A DNA stretch of 64,000 nucleotides. Origin: Chitinophagaceae bacterium UBA1931. GTDB lineage: Bacteria; Bacteroidota; Bacteroidia; Chitinophagales; Chitinophagaceae. The notes under the pieces are model-generated. The model saw only the letters and a program-made list of their open reading frames with translations. It was not told where the DNA came from and made no database searches. The stretch spans positions 1,017,597 through 1,081,596 of the forward strand of contig DDFJ01000001.1 of the NCBI GenBank assembly GCA_002337125.1. Reading direction: 5' to 3'. This document shows, piece after piece, positions 1-8,477 of the stretch; the first letter of the stretch is position 1; each line of letters starts with the position of its first letter. The translations under genes and the position numbers were made by a program.

Positions 1-1263
1 TTGCGTAAACAAACTGTCCAGGTCAAGATTATGTCCACCTTCATTTCCGTTCGCCCAGAAAATAATGGAAGGATGGTTCATATCATGTACAATCATTTCC
101 CCCACCAGTTTTGAACCAACCTTTGTATCATAATGACCATGCCAGCCGGTTAATTCATCCATTACAAACAACCCAAGCGAATCACATACATCCAAAAAAT
201 GATCATCGGGTGGATAATGACTCATCCGCACTGCATTCATGTTCATGTCTTTGATGAGCTGCACATCTTCAATACTGTTCTGTTTGCTCATCGTTCTTCC
301 TGTTTCCGGGCGGAAGGAATGACGGTTCACTCCTTTCATTTTCACTTTCACACCATTGACATAAATACCATCTCTTTGTTTTACTTCAACTGTGCGGAAA
401 CCGATTTTTTTTGAAACAGAATGTACAATTTTTCCTTTTTTGTAAACAGTAAATTCGCCAATATATAAAACCGGGTTCTCCGGATTCCATGCTGTTACAT
501 TTTTTATTTGTTTGCTGAATAAGAAATGTCCATAATTATCTCCTACATCAATTGCATGAATTGTGTCGATCAATTTTCCTGTCGCATCTTTTAATGTAAC
601 AGTAGCTAAATCAGCTAAAAGAATATTAGTTGAAATAACACCAGTTAATAATCCTGAAGCTTTTGCATCAAAAGTAACACTGCCTATATTATTCTTAGGC
701 AATACTTCTAACCATACCGGCCGGAAGATTCCGCCAAAAATCCAGAAGTCAGCCTTGCGTTCAGCTTCATTCACCGATTGATTGGCTGAATGTTTTGAAA
801 CAGTTACTTCCAGCAAATTTTCTTTGCCATACTTCAGCAGTTTTGTAATATCATATTTGAATGCATAAAAAGCACCTTGATGAATTTCACCTGCTGACCT
901 GCCATTTACTTTCACCTCTGCATCGGTCATCACGCCTTCAAACACAAGATTGATTGCTTTGTCTTTCCAGTTTGCAGGAACATTAAAACGATGCTTGTAA
1001 AATCCTTTTTCTTTTCCTCTTACACTGTCTTTTGCATAACCATAATCGAATTTGCCAAATCCCTGTAACTCCCAGCAGGATGGAACAGCAATCGTTGTCC
1101 ATTTATTGGCATTCATTCCACCGGTGCACATAAAATCCCAGTTCACCGTTTGATCATTACCGGTGCCGGAGAGATACACTTTTTCTGTTTGCTGACCTAA
1201 CAAGTCAAAAGTGAAAAGTGAAAAATAAAAAAGCAGTAACCCGTATTGATATTTTTTACTCAT
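1..1263 (-). CDS. GH2-family glycoside hydrolase (beta-galactosidase/beta-glucuronidase type), 3' end outside window
   Basis: An open frame runs from an ATG at 1263 to the window edge (421 codons, no stop), so the C-terminal part is missing. The first ~23 residues are a signal peptide, which places the enzyme in the periplasm or on the outer surface. A jelly-roll sugar-binding domain follows, then the immunoglobulin-like domain, then the start of a GH2 TIM barrel with the block GVNRHSF at about residue 325. The predicted acid/base Glu408 sits in the motif ANGNEGG; the nucleophile Glu would lie beyond the window. The start is 2 bp beyond the stop of the upstream gene, so it is the last visible gene of the 13.3-0 kb run. 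The exact sugar cannot be read from the sequence; beta-galactose or beta-glucuronic acid from pectin side chains is likely. The signal peptide is encoded by a repetitive AAGTGAAAAGTGAAAA tract. Confidence 0.88.
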   Translation of the reverse strand, partial: MSKKYQYGLLLFYFSLFTFDLLGQQTEKVYLSGTGNDQTVNWDFMCTGGMNANKWTTIAVPSCWELQGFGKFDYGYAKDSVRGKEKGFYKHRFNVPANWKDKAINLVFEGVMTDAEVKVNGRSAGEIHQGAFYAFKYDITKLLKYGKENLLEVTVSKHSANQSVNEAERKADFWIFGGIFRPVWLEVLPKNNIGSVTFDAKASGLLTGVISTNILLADLATVTLKDATGKLIDTIHAIDVGDNYGHFLFSKQIKNVTAWNPENPVLYIGEFTVYKKGKIVHSVSKKIGFRTVEVKQRDGIYVNGVKVKMKGVNRHSFRPETGRTMSKQNSIEDVQLIKDMNMNAVRMSHYPPDDHFLDVCDSLGLFVMDELTGWHGHYDTKVGSKLVGEMIVHDMNHPSIIFWANGNEGGHNLDLDSLFTQ

Positions 1264-1265
1264 AA

Positions 1266-2798
1266 TTATAACTTACCTGTAATCTTTTGCAACACTGGAG
1301 AAGAAGCCACTTTTTTTCCGTTCACCCACACAGTCAGTCCCTTTCCTTTCTTATATTTTGTTCCGTCTTCATCCCAAATGATGGTTACAATTTTCCCATG
1401 GTACAACACATTATCTAAACAAAACCATTTCCATTTATTGGCAGGAACCAACGGATTTACTTCAATAGTATCATCCCCTCTCGGACGTAAACCAAGCAAT
1501 CCAGTTATTACTAAATCATTAAATGTTGAGTGATTGTAATAACGGCTACGCTCTGCATCGCCCATCAGCCAGTAACCTGTTTTTTCATCAAGGTATTCAC
1601 CTACATAAGGTCGGCCACGATAGTACATTGACTCAACATAGGTTTGCAGCTGTTTAAAGTAATTACTGTCAGCAACATAATTCTGATTGTAATTATTCAA
1701 CAGGTTAGCCATTGCTGTTAGCGTTTGCGATGTAGCGAAAGGCCATACTGCCCCATCCCATTCGCAGGTGCCTGTACCATGTGTGCGGAACTGTGGATGA
1801 CTTCTGTCGGCAGTTGTAATTCCAAATGGAGCAGAAAATGTTTTCGGATCAACAAGGTATTTCCATGCAACATTGTAGTTACTGTCGGGCATATTGAAAT
1901 ACCAGGGAATAAAACCAATTTCTTCTTTCACATGTGCCAAGGTATCACCATGCTCTTTGAGTACTTCAAAAAAATTGTCTTTGCTGCTCCAGAGTTTTGC
2001 TTGTACAAGTTGTTTAATGGAATCAGCCTTTTTATAGTACAGCTGTGCAACATCAGTATTGCCATTCATCTTGGCGAGGTTTGCAATAGCTATTGCATTG
2101 CCATACATATATGCATTAATGGAAGGTCTTGCATTCTTCTCTTTTCTTCCGCCGCTGATGGTTTCTTCCATTGCATCACGCACATCGTATTGCCAGAATA
2201 AACCGCTGGCAGATTTTTTTTCCAGCTCCCAGTTTTTATAATCTTCTATAAGATCAGGCAATAAGCCAAGCACAAATTGTTTATCGTTGTTAACGAGATA
2301 GCGATTGTAAATCGCATCCATACTCCAACTGCTGTAAAAGCGAAGTTTCTTTAAAGGCTTACCTTCATTTCCCCTGTACCAGATGTTCAGGTTGTTATCC
2401 ATGTAGGTTTTATCGTGCAGCCATCTTGATTCATAGACATGATGCCCCAATGCACTGGCGATAAGATTGTATTTATCCGCATAACTTCTCTGCACCAGAA
2501 ATTCTGTGAACACAAATCCCTTTTCTGTTTTCTTGATGTGTTTACGTAATGTCCACCAGCGGAAATAAAACATCTCTTCAAAGTTTTGCTGCGGACATTC
2601 AAACAACGGAACATTTTGTTTCATCCAGTTCCAAGCCTGTGCGTTTGGAATGGCCTGTTCAATATTGGGCGTTTCCATTGTGTTGAAATAATCAACATAA
2701 TGTTTAAACTGATCGGCTTTAAGAACAAATGGTTTTTGTTGGGATAAAGAAGATTGCGACAACAACAGAAAAAAAACAAAGAAGCACAAAGACTTCAT
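1266..2798 (-). CDS. Secreted (alpha/alpha)6-barrel glycoside hydrolase, MGH1/GH63-like
   Basis: A secreted protein of about 510 residues with a signal peptide (MKSLCFF... to SLSQ). I chose the ATG at 2798 because it begins at the hydrophobic signal. ATGs at 2813 and 2876 are in frame, and the latter overlaps the upstream gene. The body is rich in Trp and Tyr and has the look of six-hairpin glycosidases: FFEVLKEHGD, CEWDGAVWPF, and near the C-terminus YNHSTFNDLVITG followed by a short beta-sandwich tail. This resembles the MGH1-like clan that contains GH63 and GH142. GH142 beta-L-arabinofuranosidase of RG-II breakdown is one possibility, but I cannot assign a family by eye. It sits between a beta-propeller protein and a GH2 enzyme in one operon, so a role in side-chain removal from pectin is inferred from context. 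Confidence 0.7.
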   Translation of the reverse strand: MKSLCFFVFFLLLSQSSLSQQKPFVLKADQFKHYVDYFNTMETPNIEQAIPNAQAWNWMKQNVPLFECPQQNFEEMFYFRWWTLRKHIKKTEKGFVFTEFLVQRSYADKYNLIASALGHHVYESRWLHDKTYMDNNLNIWYRGNEGKPLKKLRFYSSWSMDAIYNRYLVNNDKQFVLGLLPDLIEDYKNWELEKKSASGLFWQYDVRDAMEETISGGRKEKNARPSINAYMYGNAIAIANLAKMNGNTDVAQLYYKKADSIKQLVQAKLWSSKDNFFEVLKEHGDTLAHVKEEIGFIPWYFNMPDSNYNVAWKYLVDPKTFSAPFGITTADRSHPQFRTHGTGTCEWDGAVWPFATSQTLTAMANLLNNYNQNYVADSNYFKQLQTYVESMYYRGRPYVGEYLDEKTGYWLMGDAERSRYYNHSTFNDLVITGLLGLRPRGDDTIEVNPLVPANKWKWFCLDNVLYHGKIVTIIWDEDGTKYKKGKGLTVWVNGKKVASSPVLQKITGKL

Positions 2799-2865
2799 GA
2801 CTCTTCCTGTCATTGAAACTTCCTGGTTCAAAAAAATTGTATTTAGAATTGATATTGATTTTATC

Positions 2866-4689
2866 CTACTCTGCACTTTTATATGTTTTTACACGATGAA
2901 TGAAATAAACAGCTTCTTTATCTTTCTTATCTGCATTGGGTAAATCATAATCCTGATCGGTTGGAGTATCCGCATTGGGAAAACGACGCAGAGAACCTGT
3001 TCTGAAAACCAAACGCTCAACTGATTCTACCGGCTGGAAACAAAGATTAGGAGAAGCTTTACCGTTATTGATTGTTACATTATAAAACCGTGTGGTTGTA
3101 TTTAATTCAATTTTGATTGTTACCGGTTCACCTGCATTGTATTTACCAAGGCTTTTATTCCGATAGCCTTGCTTGGTTAAAAGGTTACCTGTTGAATCAA
3201 ACATCAACCGTAATGTTGCCTGTCCTTTTTTATCCTGCAGTTCAATTTCAAGATTACCTGTGTTGTTTTGTTTGGGTGTGATCGTGAATTCAACAACTAC
3301 TCTTTTTGCTTCTGGAAATATCCGTTCTGCTTTTGCATAATCAAACGGATCACTGTCGTGCAGTGCCAGTACTTTCTGCTGATTCAATTGTTCTGTTTGC
3401 ACCCTGCACCATGCCGGGCTAAAAATATTCCACTCGTTTAATTCTGTTCCATCAGCCATTGACTTAAAATCATCATTCACATCTGTCGTTACTTTATCTT
3501 TCACAGGAACGTTAATCCTGCTTACCCAGATATCTTCCTTGTTCATGCTGTAGGTGATCCACATATTATTATCAACAGGCTTTCCATCCGTTTCCTGGAT
3601 TCCACGAACGTATTGTGGCCCGTAACTTTTGTACGCACCGCCATAACGCAGAGATGTAATTTCACCGTTTATTAAAAGAAGATTTTTATAATTCAATCCA
3701 TCATCACTGATGCTGATTGCAAGCGGCCAGCGAAACTCAGATGGATTGTACACTGTTGCATATTTACCATCAGCAGTCCGTTGTCCCCATATTTTTGCAT
3801 TTGCATTTACAAAACCCGGTGCTCTTAATGGATTGTACTGCCAGGTTTTTCCTTCATCAGCACTTGTACTTGTCAATGCATATTTCCACAAGCCCAGCAC
3901 TTTTCCATTGGGAAGATGGTAATAGTTGAAAGCTTTGAAATCTTTCTTCAGCGGAATCAATGGATCAGTCCTGTCGCCTTCTTCAACTGTCTGCATCATC
4001 ATCAACGGTGTGTTGAGAAATTCATCACATGCAGCAACAAAACCTTTGTCTTTAGAAGTTTTATAAAACGGGTAGCTTGTATTTTTTTCATTGAATGCGT
4101 GATTGTAGCGCAGGAAATAAATGGGGCCGAATGTTCCATCAGCTTTTATTTCCCTGATCACACGACCAATACCGTTACCATCATTCGGATCATCTTTTGC
4201 AGCAAGTACAATTCCATAAAAACCAATTGCAAATAAACGTTTGGCTTTTGATGTAAAAAATCCGATACGTTGATGCATCACAGCAAATGTATTTTTTGCT
4301 GTATCCTTTCCACCTTCTTTCACCGTTCCATCAGGAATTTTATATGGAGGAAAAATTACGATTGGTGCAGACCAGTTATATCCGTCTTTTGAACACATGA
4401 GCAATGTTCTTCCCGGCGGCACATGTTCACCAACGGGATTGCTTAAGTATTCAAGATAAAATGTATTATTCCAGTAAGCAAGCATGGGTTGATGATTGTA
4501 GGTCCAGTTATTTACACCGGTATCAGCCCTGTTTGCACGCATCACCTGGATATTATGCACGCCCACAACAGATGGCAGCTGCCCGTGATGATAATCTACA
4601 TTCGACAATGTACTTCCTGTGTAATGAACAGTATCCTGCGCATTCACACTTGCCGATAATAATAACAGTATATAAACGATTCTCTTCAT
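2866..4689 (-). CDS. Secreted beta-propeller protein with C-terminal beta-sandwich, function unknown
   Basis: 607 residues. Residues 1-17 are a signal peptide (ends VNAQ). Residues ~35-395 look like a BNR/sialidase-type beta-propeller, with repeated aromatic strands such as SKDGYNWSAP, SADEGKTWQY and SDDGLNYKN, the Asp-box-like motif of sialidase-fold proteins. Residues ~395-607 form a beta-sandwich resembling concanavalin-like or DUF1080-type carbohydrate-binding domains. Propeller enzymes in pectin and arabinogalactan breakdown include GH33, GH145 and PL27, so a hydrolase or lyase is possible, but no catalytic residues can be assigned safely. The gene lies between two (alpha/alpha)6 hydrolases; the stop-to-start distance to the upstream gene is 13 bp. 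The three genes were probably inherited as a unit. Confidence 0.65.
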   Translation of the reverse strand: MKRIVYILLLLSASVNAQDTVHYTGSTLSNVDYHHGQLPSVVGVHNIQVMRANRADTGVNNWTYNHQPMLAYWNNTFYLEYLSNPVGEHVPPGRTLLMCSKDGYNWSAPIVIFPPYKIPDGTVKEGGKDTAKNTFAVMHQRIGFFTSKAKRLFAIGFYGIVLAAKDDPNDGNGIGRVIREIKADGTFGPIYFLRYNHAFNEKNTSYPFYKTSKDKGFVAACDEFLNTPLMMMQTVEEGDRTDPLIPLKKDFKAFNYYHLPNGKVLGLWKYALTSTSADEGKTWQYNPLRAPGFVNANAKIWGQRTADGKYATVYNPSEFRWPLAISISDDGLNYKNLLLINGEITSLRYGGAYKSYGPQYVRGIQETDGKPVDNNMWITYSMNKEDIWVSRINVPVKDKVTTDVNDDFKSMADGTELNEWNIFSPAWCRVQTEQLNQQKVLALHDSDPFDYAKAERIFPEAKRVVVEFTITPKQNNTGNLEIELQDKKGQATLRLMFDSTGNLLTKQGYRNKSLGKYNAGEPVTIKIELNTTTRFYNVTINNGKASPNLCFQPVESVERLVFRTGSLRRFPNADTPTDQDYDLPNADKKDKEAVYFIHRVKTYKSAE

Positions 4690-4702
4690 GTTCTTTATTC
4701 AA

Positions 4703-6067
4703 TTAAAACTCTTCAACAACGGGTTTACCTTCCATCCATGCCGTCATGTTTAATACAAGGTAATTCCAGTTTTGAAATCCTTTATTTAAAAGTGGTTCGC
4801 CTGTTTCAGGTTCATAGTATTCATGGAGTGCCCCATTCTTTTCAAAATCTTTTCCAAACATATTGATGGTTTTTGCTGCAAGCTCTTTCGCTTCTTTTGT
4901 ATAACCATATTTAACCAGGCCTTTAAACACCATGTAGTTTGAAATTCCCCAAACAGGCCCCCGCCAGTTTGATGGATTTGCACTTGCCCGTAAACTGTAC
5001 ATCTTCTCCATTTTTGAAAGAGTGCGCACACCTGCTGCACAGTTAAATGTTTTTGTATTAAGAAAATGTTCTTTCACAATACGATCTGCCTGTGCCGGTG
5101 TTGCAATGCCACACCACAAAGGCATAAAGCCTGTCCATACTTCAATACGCTGAATCAAACAATCATAATCACGGGGATAGCCACTGTGAATATCAAATGT
5201 GCGACCCAATGTACTGTCGGGATTTTCTTTTACAGGTCTTAAGTTGATATCCACACTGTAGAAGAACCCGTCACGTTCATCCCAGCAGTTTTTCTGGATG
5301 GCATTTTTTAAATCAGCAGCATCCTGTTCAAATTCTTTTCCAACTTCAGGAATATGCAGCTGGTTGGCTAAATAAACCATTGCCAGCATTTCCTTATACA
5401 TTAAACAGTTGAGATAAATCGATGCAGAACTTTTTGCCGGTCTGTAAAATGTGGCAGGATCATTATCTACTCCAATCGCCACATCGCTCTGCCAGAAAAA
5501 TAAGCCGGTTGCTTTATCCCTGTGATGAGCTTTGTAGTTGTTCACAAACGCCTGCAGGTGAAAAAACTTTTCTTTCAGCCATTGTGCATCGCCACCATTT
5601 TGTTTAGTGATGAATGCGGCATGTTGTGCAAGCACTGGTTTGTGCATGTTTACATTGTAAATATTTTCAGGGCGGATATCTCTTGGTTTCGAATCGGCCC
5701 AGATGACAATGGGAATATAACCATCCCAGTTTCCGTATTGTAAAAAATTGAGCACACAACCCTGTTCATATTGAATAGCTTCCTGCTTGTCCTTTGCATT
5801 TCCAACGTCAGAAAGTATCTGGCGCAAAGCAATATTGCTTAACCATGAATCCCAATCCCACAATACATTATCATATTGATTACTTCCGGGAGTAAGAAAA
5901 GGATATACCAATGATCCGCTTTCTTTGCGGTACATCAGTTTGTAATCCTTGTAAATGTTTTCTTTTATAACAACAGAGAAATGTTTTAATGAATCACTTG
6001 TCTGACTGCTTGCTGATAAACCCAGCAGCAGTACTACAATCATGCAAAAATTTTTCCTCTTTGTCAT
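4703..6067 (-). CDS. Secreted trehalase/GH63-like (alpha/alpha)6 glycosidase
   Basis: 454 residues with an N-terminal signal peptide ending near SASSQ. Diagnostic blocks are LWDWDSWLSN (about residue 70), SDVAIGVDNDP (about 195), WRGPVWGISNY (about 370) and ALHEYYEPETG (about 415). These match the general layout of GH37/GH63-type inverting enzymes, where an Asp in the GVDNDP block and the Glu in the EYYEPETG block are the usual catalytic pair. The substrate is unknown. In this context it more likely acts on a pectin side-chain sugar than on trehalose or N-glycans. It is 34 bp downstream of the GH43 lipoprotein gene and 13 bp upstream of the propeller gene, consistent with one transcript. Family placement by eye is moderate; GH142-type enzymes are an alternative. 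Confidence 0.7.
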   Translation of the reverse strand: MTKRKNFCMIVVLLLGLSASSQTSDSLKHFSVVIKENIYKDYKLMYRKESGSLVYPFLTPGSNQYDNVLWDWDSWLSNIALRQILSDVGNAKDKQEAIQYEQGCVLNFLQYGNWDGYIPIVIWADSKPRDIRPENIYNVNMHKPVLAQHAAFITKQNGGDAQWLKEKFFHLQAFVNNYKAHHRDKATGLFFWQSDVAIGVDNDPATFYRPAKSSASIYLNCLMYKEMLAMVYLANQLHIPEVGKEFEQDAADLKNAIQKNCWDERDGFFYSVDINLRPVKENPDSTLGRTFDIHSGYPRDYDCLIQRIEVWTGFMPLWCGIATPAQADRIVKEHFLNTKTFNCAAGVRTLSKMEKMYSLRASANPSNWRGPVWGISNYMVFKGLVKYGYTKEAKELAAKTINMFGKDFEKNGALHEYYEPETGEPLLNKGFQNWNYLVLNMTAWMEGKPVVEEF

Positions 6068-6101
6068 TATGTGCGGTTATTGTAATAAATGATCCGTGCT
6101 T

Positions 6102-7022
6102 TTATTTTCTTACAGCTGCTTTCAGCTTTTTAATCACTTTCTTCTTCACCACTACAATCGTTCCGTGTTTATGCCCTTCAGGCACTTTCACTTTATCCGA
6201 TACGTTACTGAAATGTACAAAATCGGTTGTTGCAGAAGCATCATAGGTTTTCTTCCTGTAAGCGTCGTAATAAATCAGCCACCTGTCTTTCACCTTTACA
6301 ACAGAAGGTCCTTCTGTAAAATTATCTGTAAATGCTTTTGACACATCATGCCAAGGCCCATAAGGTGAATTGCTGAATGCCACTTTTATATCACGCTCAG
6401 GTCTTGTATTATCTTTCAGCACCAGCACATAATCATCTTTCTTACGCTTTACAATCACTGCATCAATTACACTGAATTTCGGATCAAGAAATAATTTTGA
6501 TTCAGTGAATGTTTTAAAATCGGGTGTTGTGGTTGCGTACAGTCGGTGATTGTTACTGTCTTCTTCAATTCCCCGTTCAAACCTGCCGGGAATACAACTT
6601 GCCCAAACAATGATGTATTGTTGCTTCACATCATCATAAAATAATTCAGGCGCCCACACATTCACTGTTGTTGGTTCATTTTCCATCACACTGATAAAAC
6701 GCTGATTGCTCCAGTGAATAAAATCTTTTGTTGAAGCATAACCAAAACCTCTGTCACCACGCCAGCTGCTTGTCCACACCAAATGAAATGTTCCATCAGG
6801 TCCCTGCAGCATCGAAGGATCACGCATCACTTTTTGATTGCCAACAGTTGGTTTGAGAAAAACAGTATCAAGATCAGTCCATCGATAACCATCATAACTG
6901 TACAACATACGCAAACCTGCATCTGCCGGTTCATGAAAGGATGTAAACAGGTATGCCTTGTTTGAACAGGAAACAAGTAAAGTGAAAAGCAAAAAGTAAA
7001 AAATATTAAACAGAGACTTCAT
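6102..7022 (-). CDS. GH43-like five-bladed propeller glycosidase, lipoprotein
   Basis: 306 residues. A lipobox at LLVSC with Cys19 predicts a lipid-anchored protein, probably exposed on the outer membrane. The sequence carries the GH43 triad in the expected order and spacing: Asp68 in RDPSML (base), Asp187 in VIDAVIV (pKa modulator) and Glu237 in TEGPSV (general acid), plus WAPELFYD at residue 123. At about 300 residues it is a bare propeller without an accessory domain. GH43 enzymes usually remove arabinofuranose, xylose or galactose; here an arabinan or galactan side chain of rhamnogalacturonan is the likely target (inference). It lies 6 bp downstream of the GH140 gene. The signal peptide is encoded by a repetitive AAGTGAAAAGCAAAAAG tract, like that of the first gene. 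Confidence 0.82.
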   Translation of the reverse strand: MKSLFNIFYFLLFTLLVSCSNKAYLFTSFHEPADAGLRMLYSYDGYRWTDLDTVFLKPTVGNQKVMRDPSMLQGPDGTFHLVWTSSWRGDRGFGYASTKDFIHWSNQRFISVMENEPTTVNVWAPELFYDDVKQQYIIVWASCIPGRFERGIEEDSNNHRLYATTTPDFKTFTESKLFLDPKFSVIDAVIVKRKKDDYVLVLKDNTRPERDIKVAFSNSPYGPWHDVSKAFTDNFTEGPSVVKVKDRWLIYYDAYRKKTYDASATTDFVHFSNVSDKVKVPEGHKHGTIVVVKKKVIKKLKAAVRK

Positions 7023-7028
7023 TGATTT

Positions 7029-8432
7029 CTATTTTTCAAGAATTAACACCCAGTCATTTCCATCTTTTTGTTCGCCTGCAGGATTAAACTCAACAATACC
7101 GTTTTTCTTTCCAAGGTTAAATGCAGTTTGTTTTCCATTAGAAGGATTATACCAGCTTGCTTTCTTCACTGCAAAACCAAGCTTTGAACAATCAAGTTTA
7201 AAGTTCCTGCCTGTGTACGTATACACAAGTGCATATCCTTTACCTTTTGTTGCAAGTACATAATCATATTTTTCACCATTACCCACTATTAACTCCTGTG
7301 CTGGCACACGATCGAAATAAGTTTTACTGAGCAACAGTTTCTTGAGGTACTGCATTTGTGTTGCACCTGGCGCAAACAATTCATCTTTCCAGTTTTCACG
7401 AACACCAAAACTTCCGCCATGATTGCTTAATGTATAAAACTGCATTATGGCATTATCACCATACGTAAAACCGGCACCACCTGCAAATACACACCAGTAA
7501 GCATAGCGACGAACATCGGCTGCTGTCCATCTTTTTTCTAAACTATCGTGCAAACCATGCGGAATATTTTCATAAGATGGTTCACCATCCAAAGTTGGTT
7601 TAACAGGCTTCAATGCATAATCTGTTACAATAAATTTCCAGTTGTCTTCACCAAAATGATTTTTTTCTTTAGCAACTGTATCCTGTGCATAATCTTTATG
7701 TCCGCTCTGGAACATATTAAAATCAAGCCAGCTTTCGTTATGAAACCATTCAGAAGATGAATATCTTCCTCTCGGATGAAATGTTTCCAGGTGATTGGGA
7801 TCGTATTTCTTAATTGTACTTCCAATCATCTTCCACACATCCATTCCATCAGTACCGGGAATATCACCACCATTGAGCCAAACAATATTGCTTTTGCTTT
7901 TAAAACGTTGTGCAAGAAATTTCGCATACGCTTCAGCTTGCTGTACATTCACTTTTCCACTTTTTACATTGCTTCCCCACACAGGCACCAATGCCATATA
8001 CATTCCTCTTTTGGCTGCTTCATCAATAATATATTCCACATGATCCCAGTAATCATATGCAGTTGTATCACTGAATTTATTTCCTTCGGTTACGTTTGGT
8101 GTTGAAGCATCTGCATTCTTCAATGCATAATCACCATAATAGTTTTTAATCATCACATCATGCAGCACCATTACCTGGACAATGTTGAAGCCCTGTGCTT
8201 TTCTTGTATCAAGGTATTGCACGGCTTCTTCCCTGCTGCATTTTGCAAATAACAACCAGCCGGTATCACCCAGCCAGAAAAAAGGTTTACCATCAGCAGT
8301 TTGAAAAAAACGTTTATTTGCCGATACTTTAATTACAGGTAATTGAGCGTTTAATGATTCGTTTACAACTAAACTCATCATTAACAAAATGAGATATTTT
8401 TTTATGTTACGGGCTTTCATTTCTGTTTTCAA
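7029..8432 (-). CDS. GH140-like apiosidase (DUF4038 TIM barrel plus C-terminal beta-sandwich)
   Basis: 467 residues with a signal peptide ending LNAQ. The N-terminal TIM barrel starts with GKPFFWLGDTGWLLF, the hallmark of the DUF4038/apiosidase-like family. Asp190 (WLNGGDIPG) and Glu284 (LDGEPSYE) sit at positions that match the catalytic Asp/Glu pair proposed for GH140. A C-terminal domain (about 375-467) of the 'putative collagen-binding' type ends with DWVLILEK. Characterised GH140 enzymes cleave the apiose-galacturonic acid link that holds side chains A and B of rhamnogalacturonan II, so this gene is the strongest single hint that RG-II is a substrate. An alternative is another DUF4038 enzyme with different specificity. 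The 5' gap carries one copy of the GTTGCGTCGCAC repeat. Confidence 0.78.
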   Translation of the reverse strand: MKTEMKARNIKKYLILLMMSLVVNESLNAQLPVIKVSANKRFFQTADGKPFFWLGDTGWLLFAKCSREEAVQYLDTRKAQGFNIVQVMVLHDVMIKNYYGDYALKNADASTPNVTEGNKFSDTTAYDYWDHVEYIIDEAAKRGMYMALVPVWGSNVKSGKVNVQQAEAYAKFLAQRFKSKSNIVWLNGGDIPGTDGMDVWKMIGSTIKKYDPNHLETFHPRGRYSSSEWFHNESWLDFNMFQSGHKDYAQDTVAKEKNHFGEDNWKFIVTDYALKPVKPTLDGEPSYENIPHGLHDSLEKRWTAADVRRYAYWCVFAGGAGFTYGDNAIMQFYTLSNHGGSFGVRENWKDELFAPGATQMQYLKKLLLSKTYFDRVPAQELIVGNGEKYDYVLATKGKGYALVYTYTGRNFKLDCSKLGFAVKKASWYNPSNGKQTAFNLGKKNGIVEFNPAGEQKDGNDWVLILEK

Positions 8433-8437
8433 CTTTT

Positions 8438-8457
8438 GTTGCGTCGCACACTTCGAC
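8438..8457 (+). repeat. Intergenic 20-bp repeat, copy 1 (core GTTGCGTCGCAC)
   Basis: Reads GTTGCGTCGCAC followed by ACTTCGAC. It lies in the 45-bp gap upstream of the GH140 gene. Two further copies occur at 33332 and 43360, each just upstream of a minus-strand gene and in the same orientation. The core TGCG-T-CGCA is itself palindromic. This copy has CGAC where the others have GTAC at the end. Confidence 0.75.
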
Positions 8458-8477
8458 TTTTTGTAATTCTTTTGTTC

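Noticed and set aside
1725..2201. Plus-strand open frame of 158 codons
   Set aside because: It lies fully opposite a hydrolase gene with strong family motifs, is rich in Cys and Ile from reverse reading of that gene, and has no recognisable domain. Other opposite-strand frames (for example 12553-13005, 32567-33040 and 33413-33868) are rejected for the same reason.
1266..2798. Firm call as GH142 beta-L-arabinofuranosidase
   Set aside because: The fold and context allow it, but no family-specific residues could be verified by eye.
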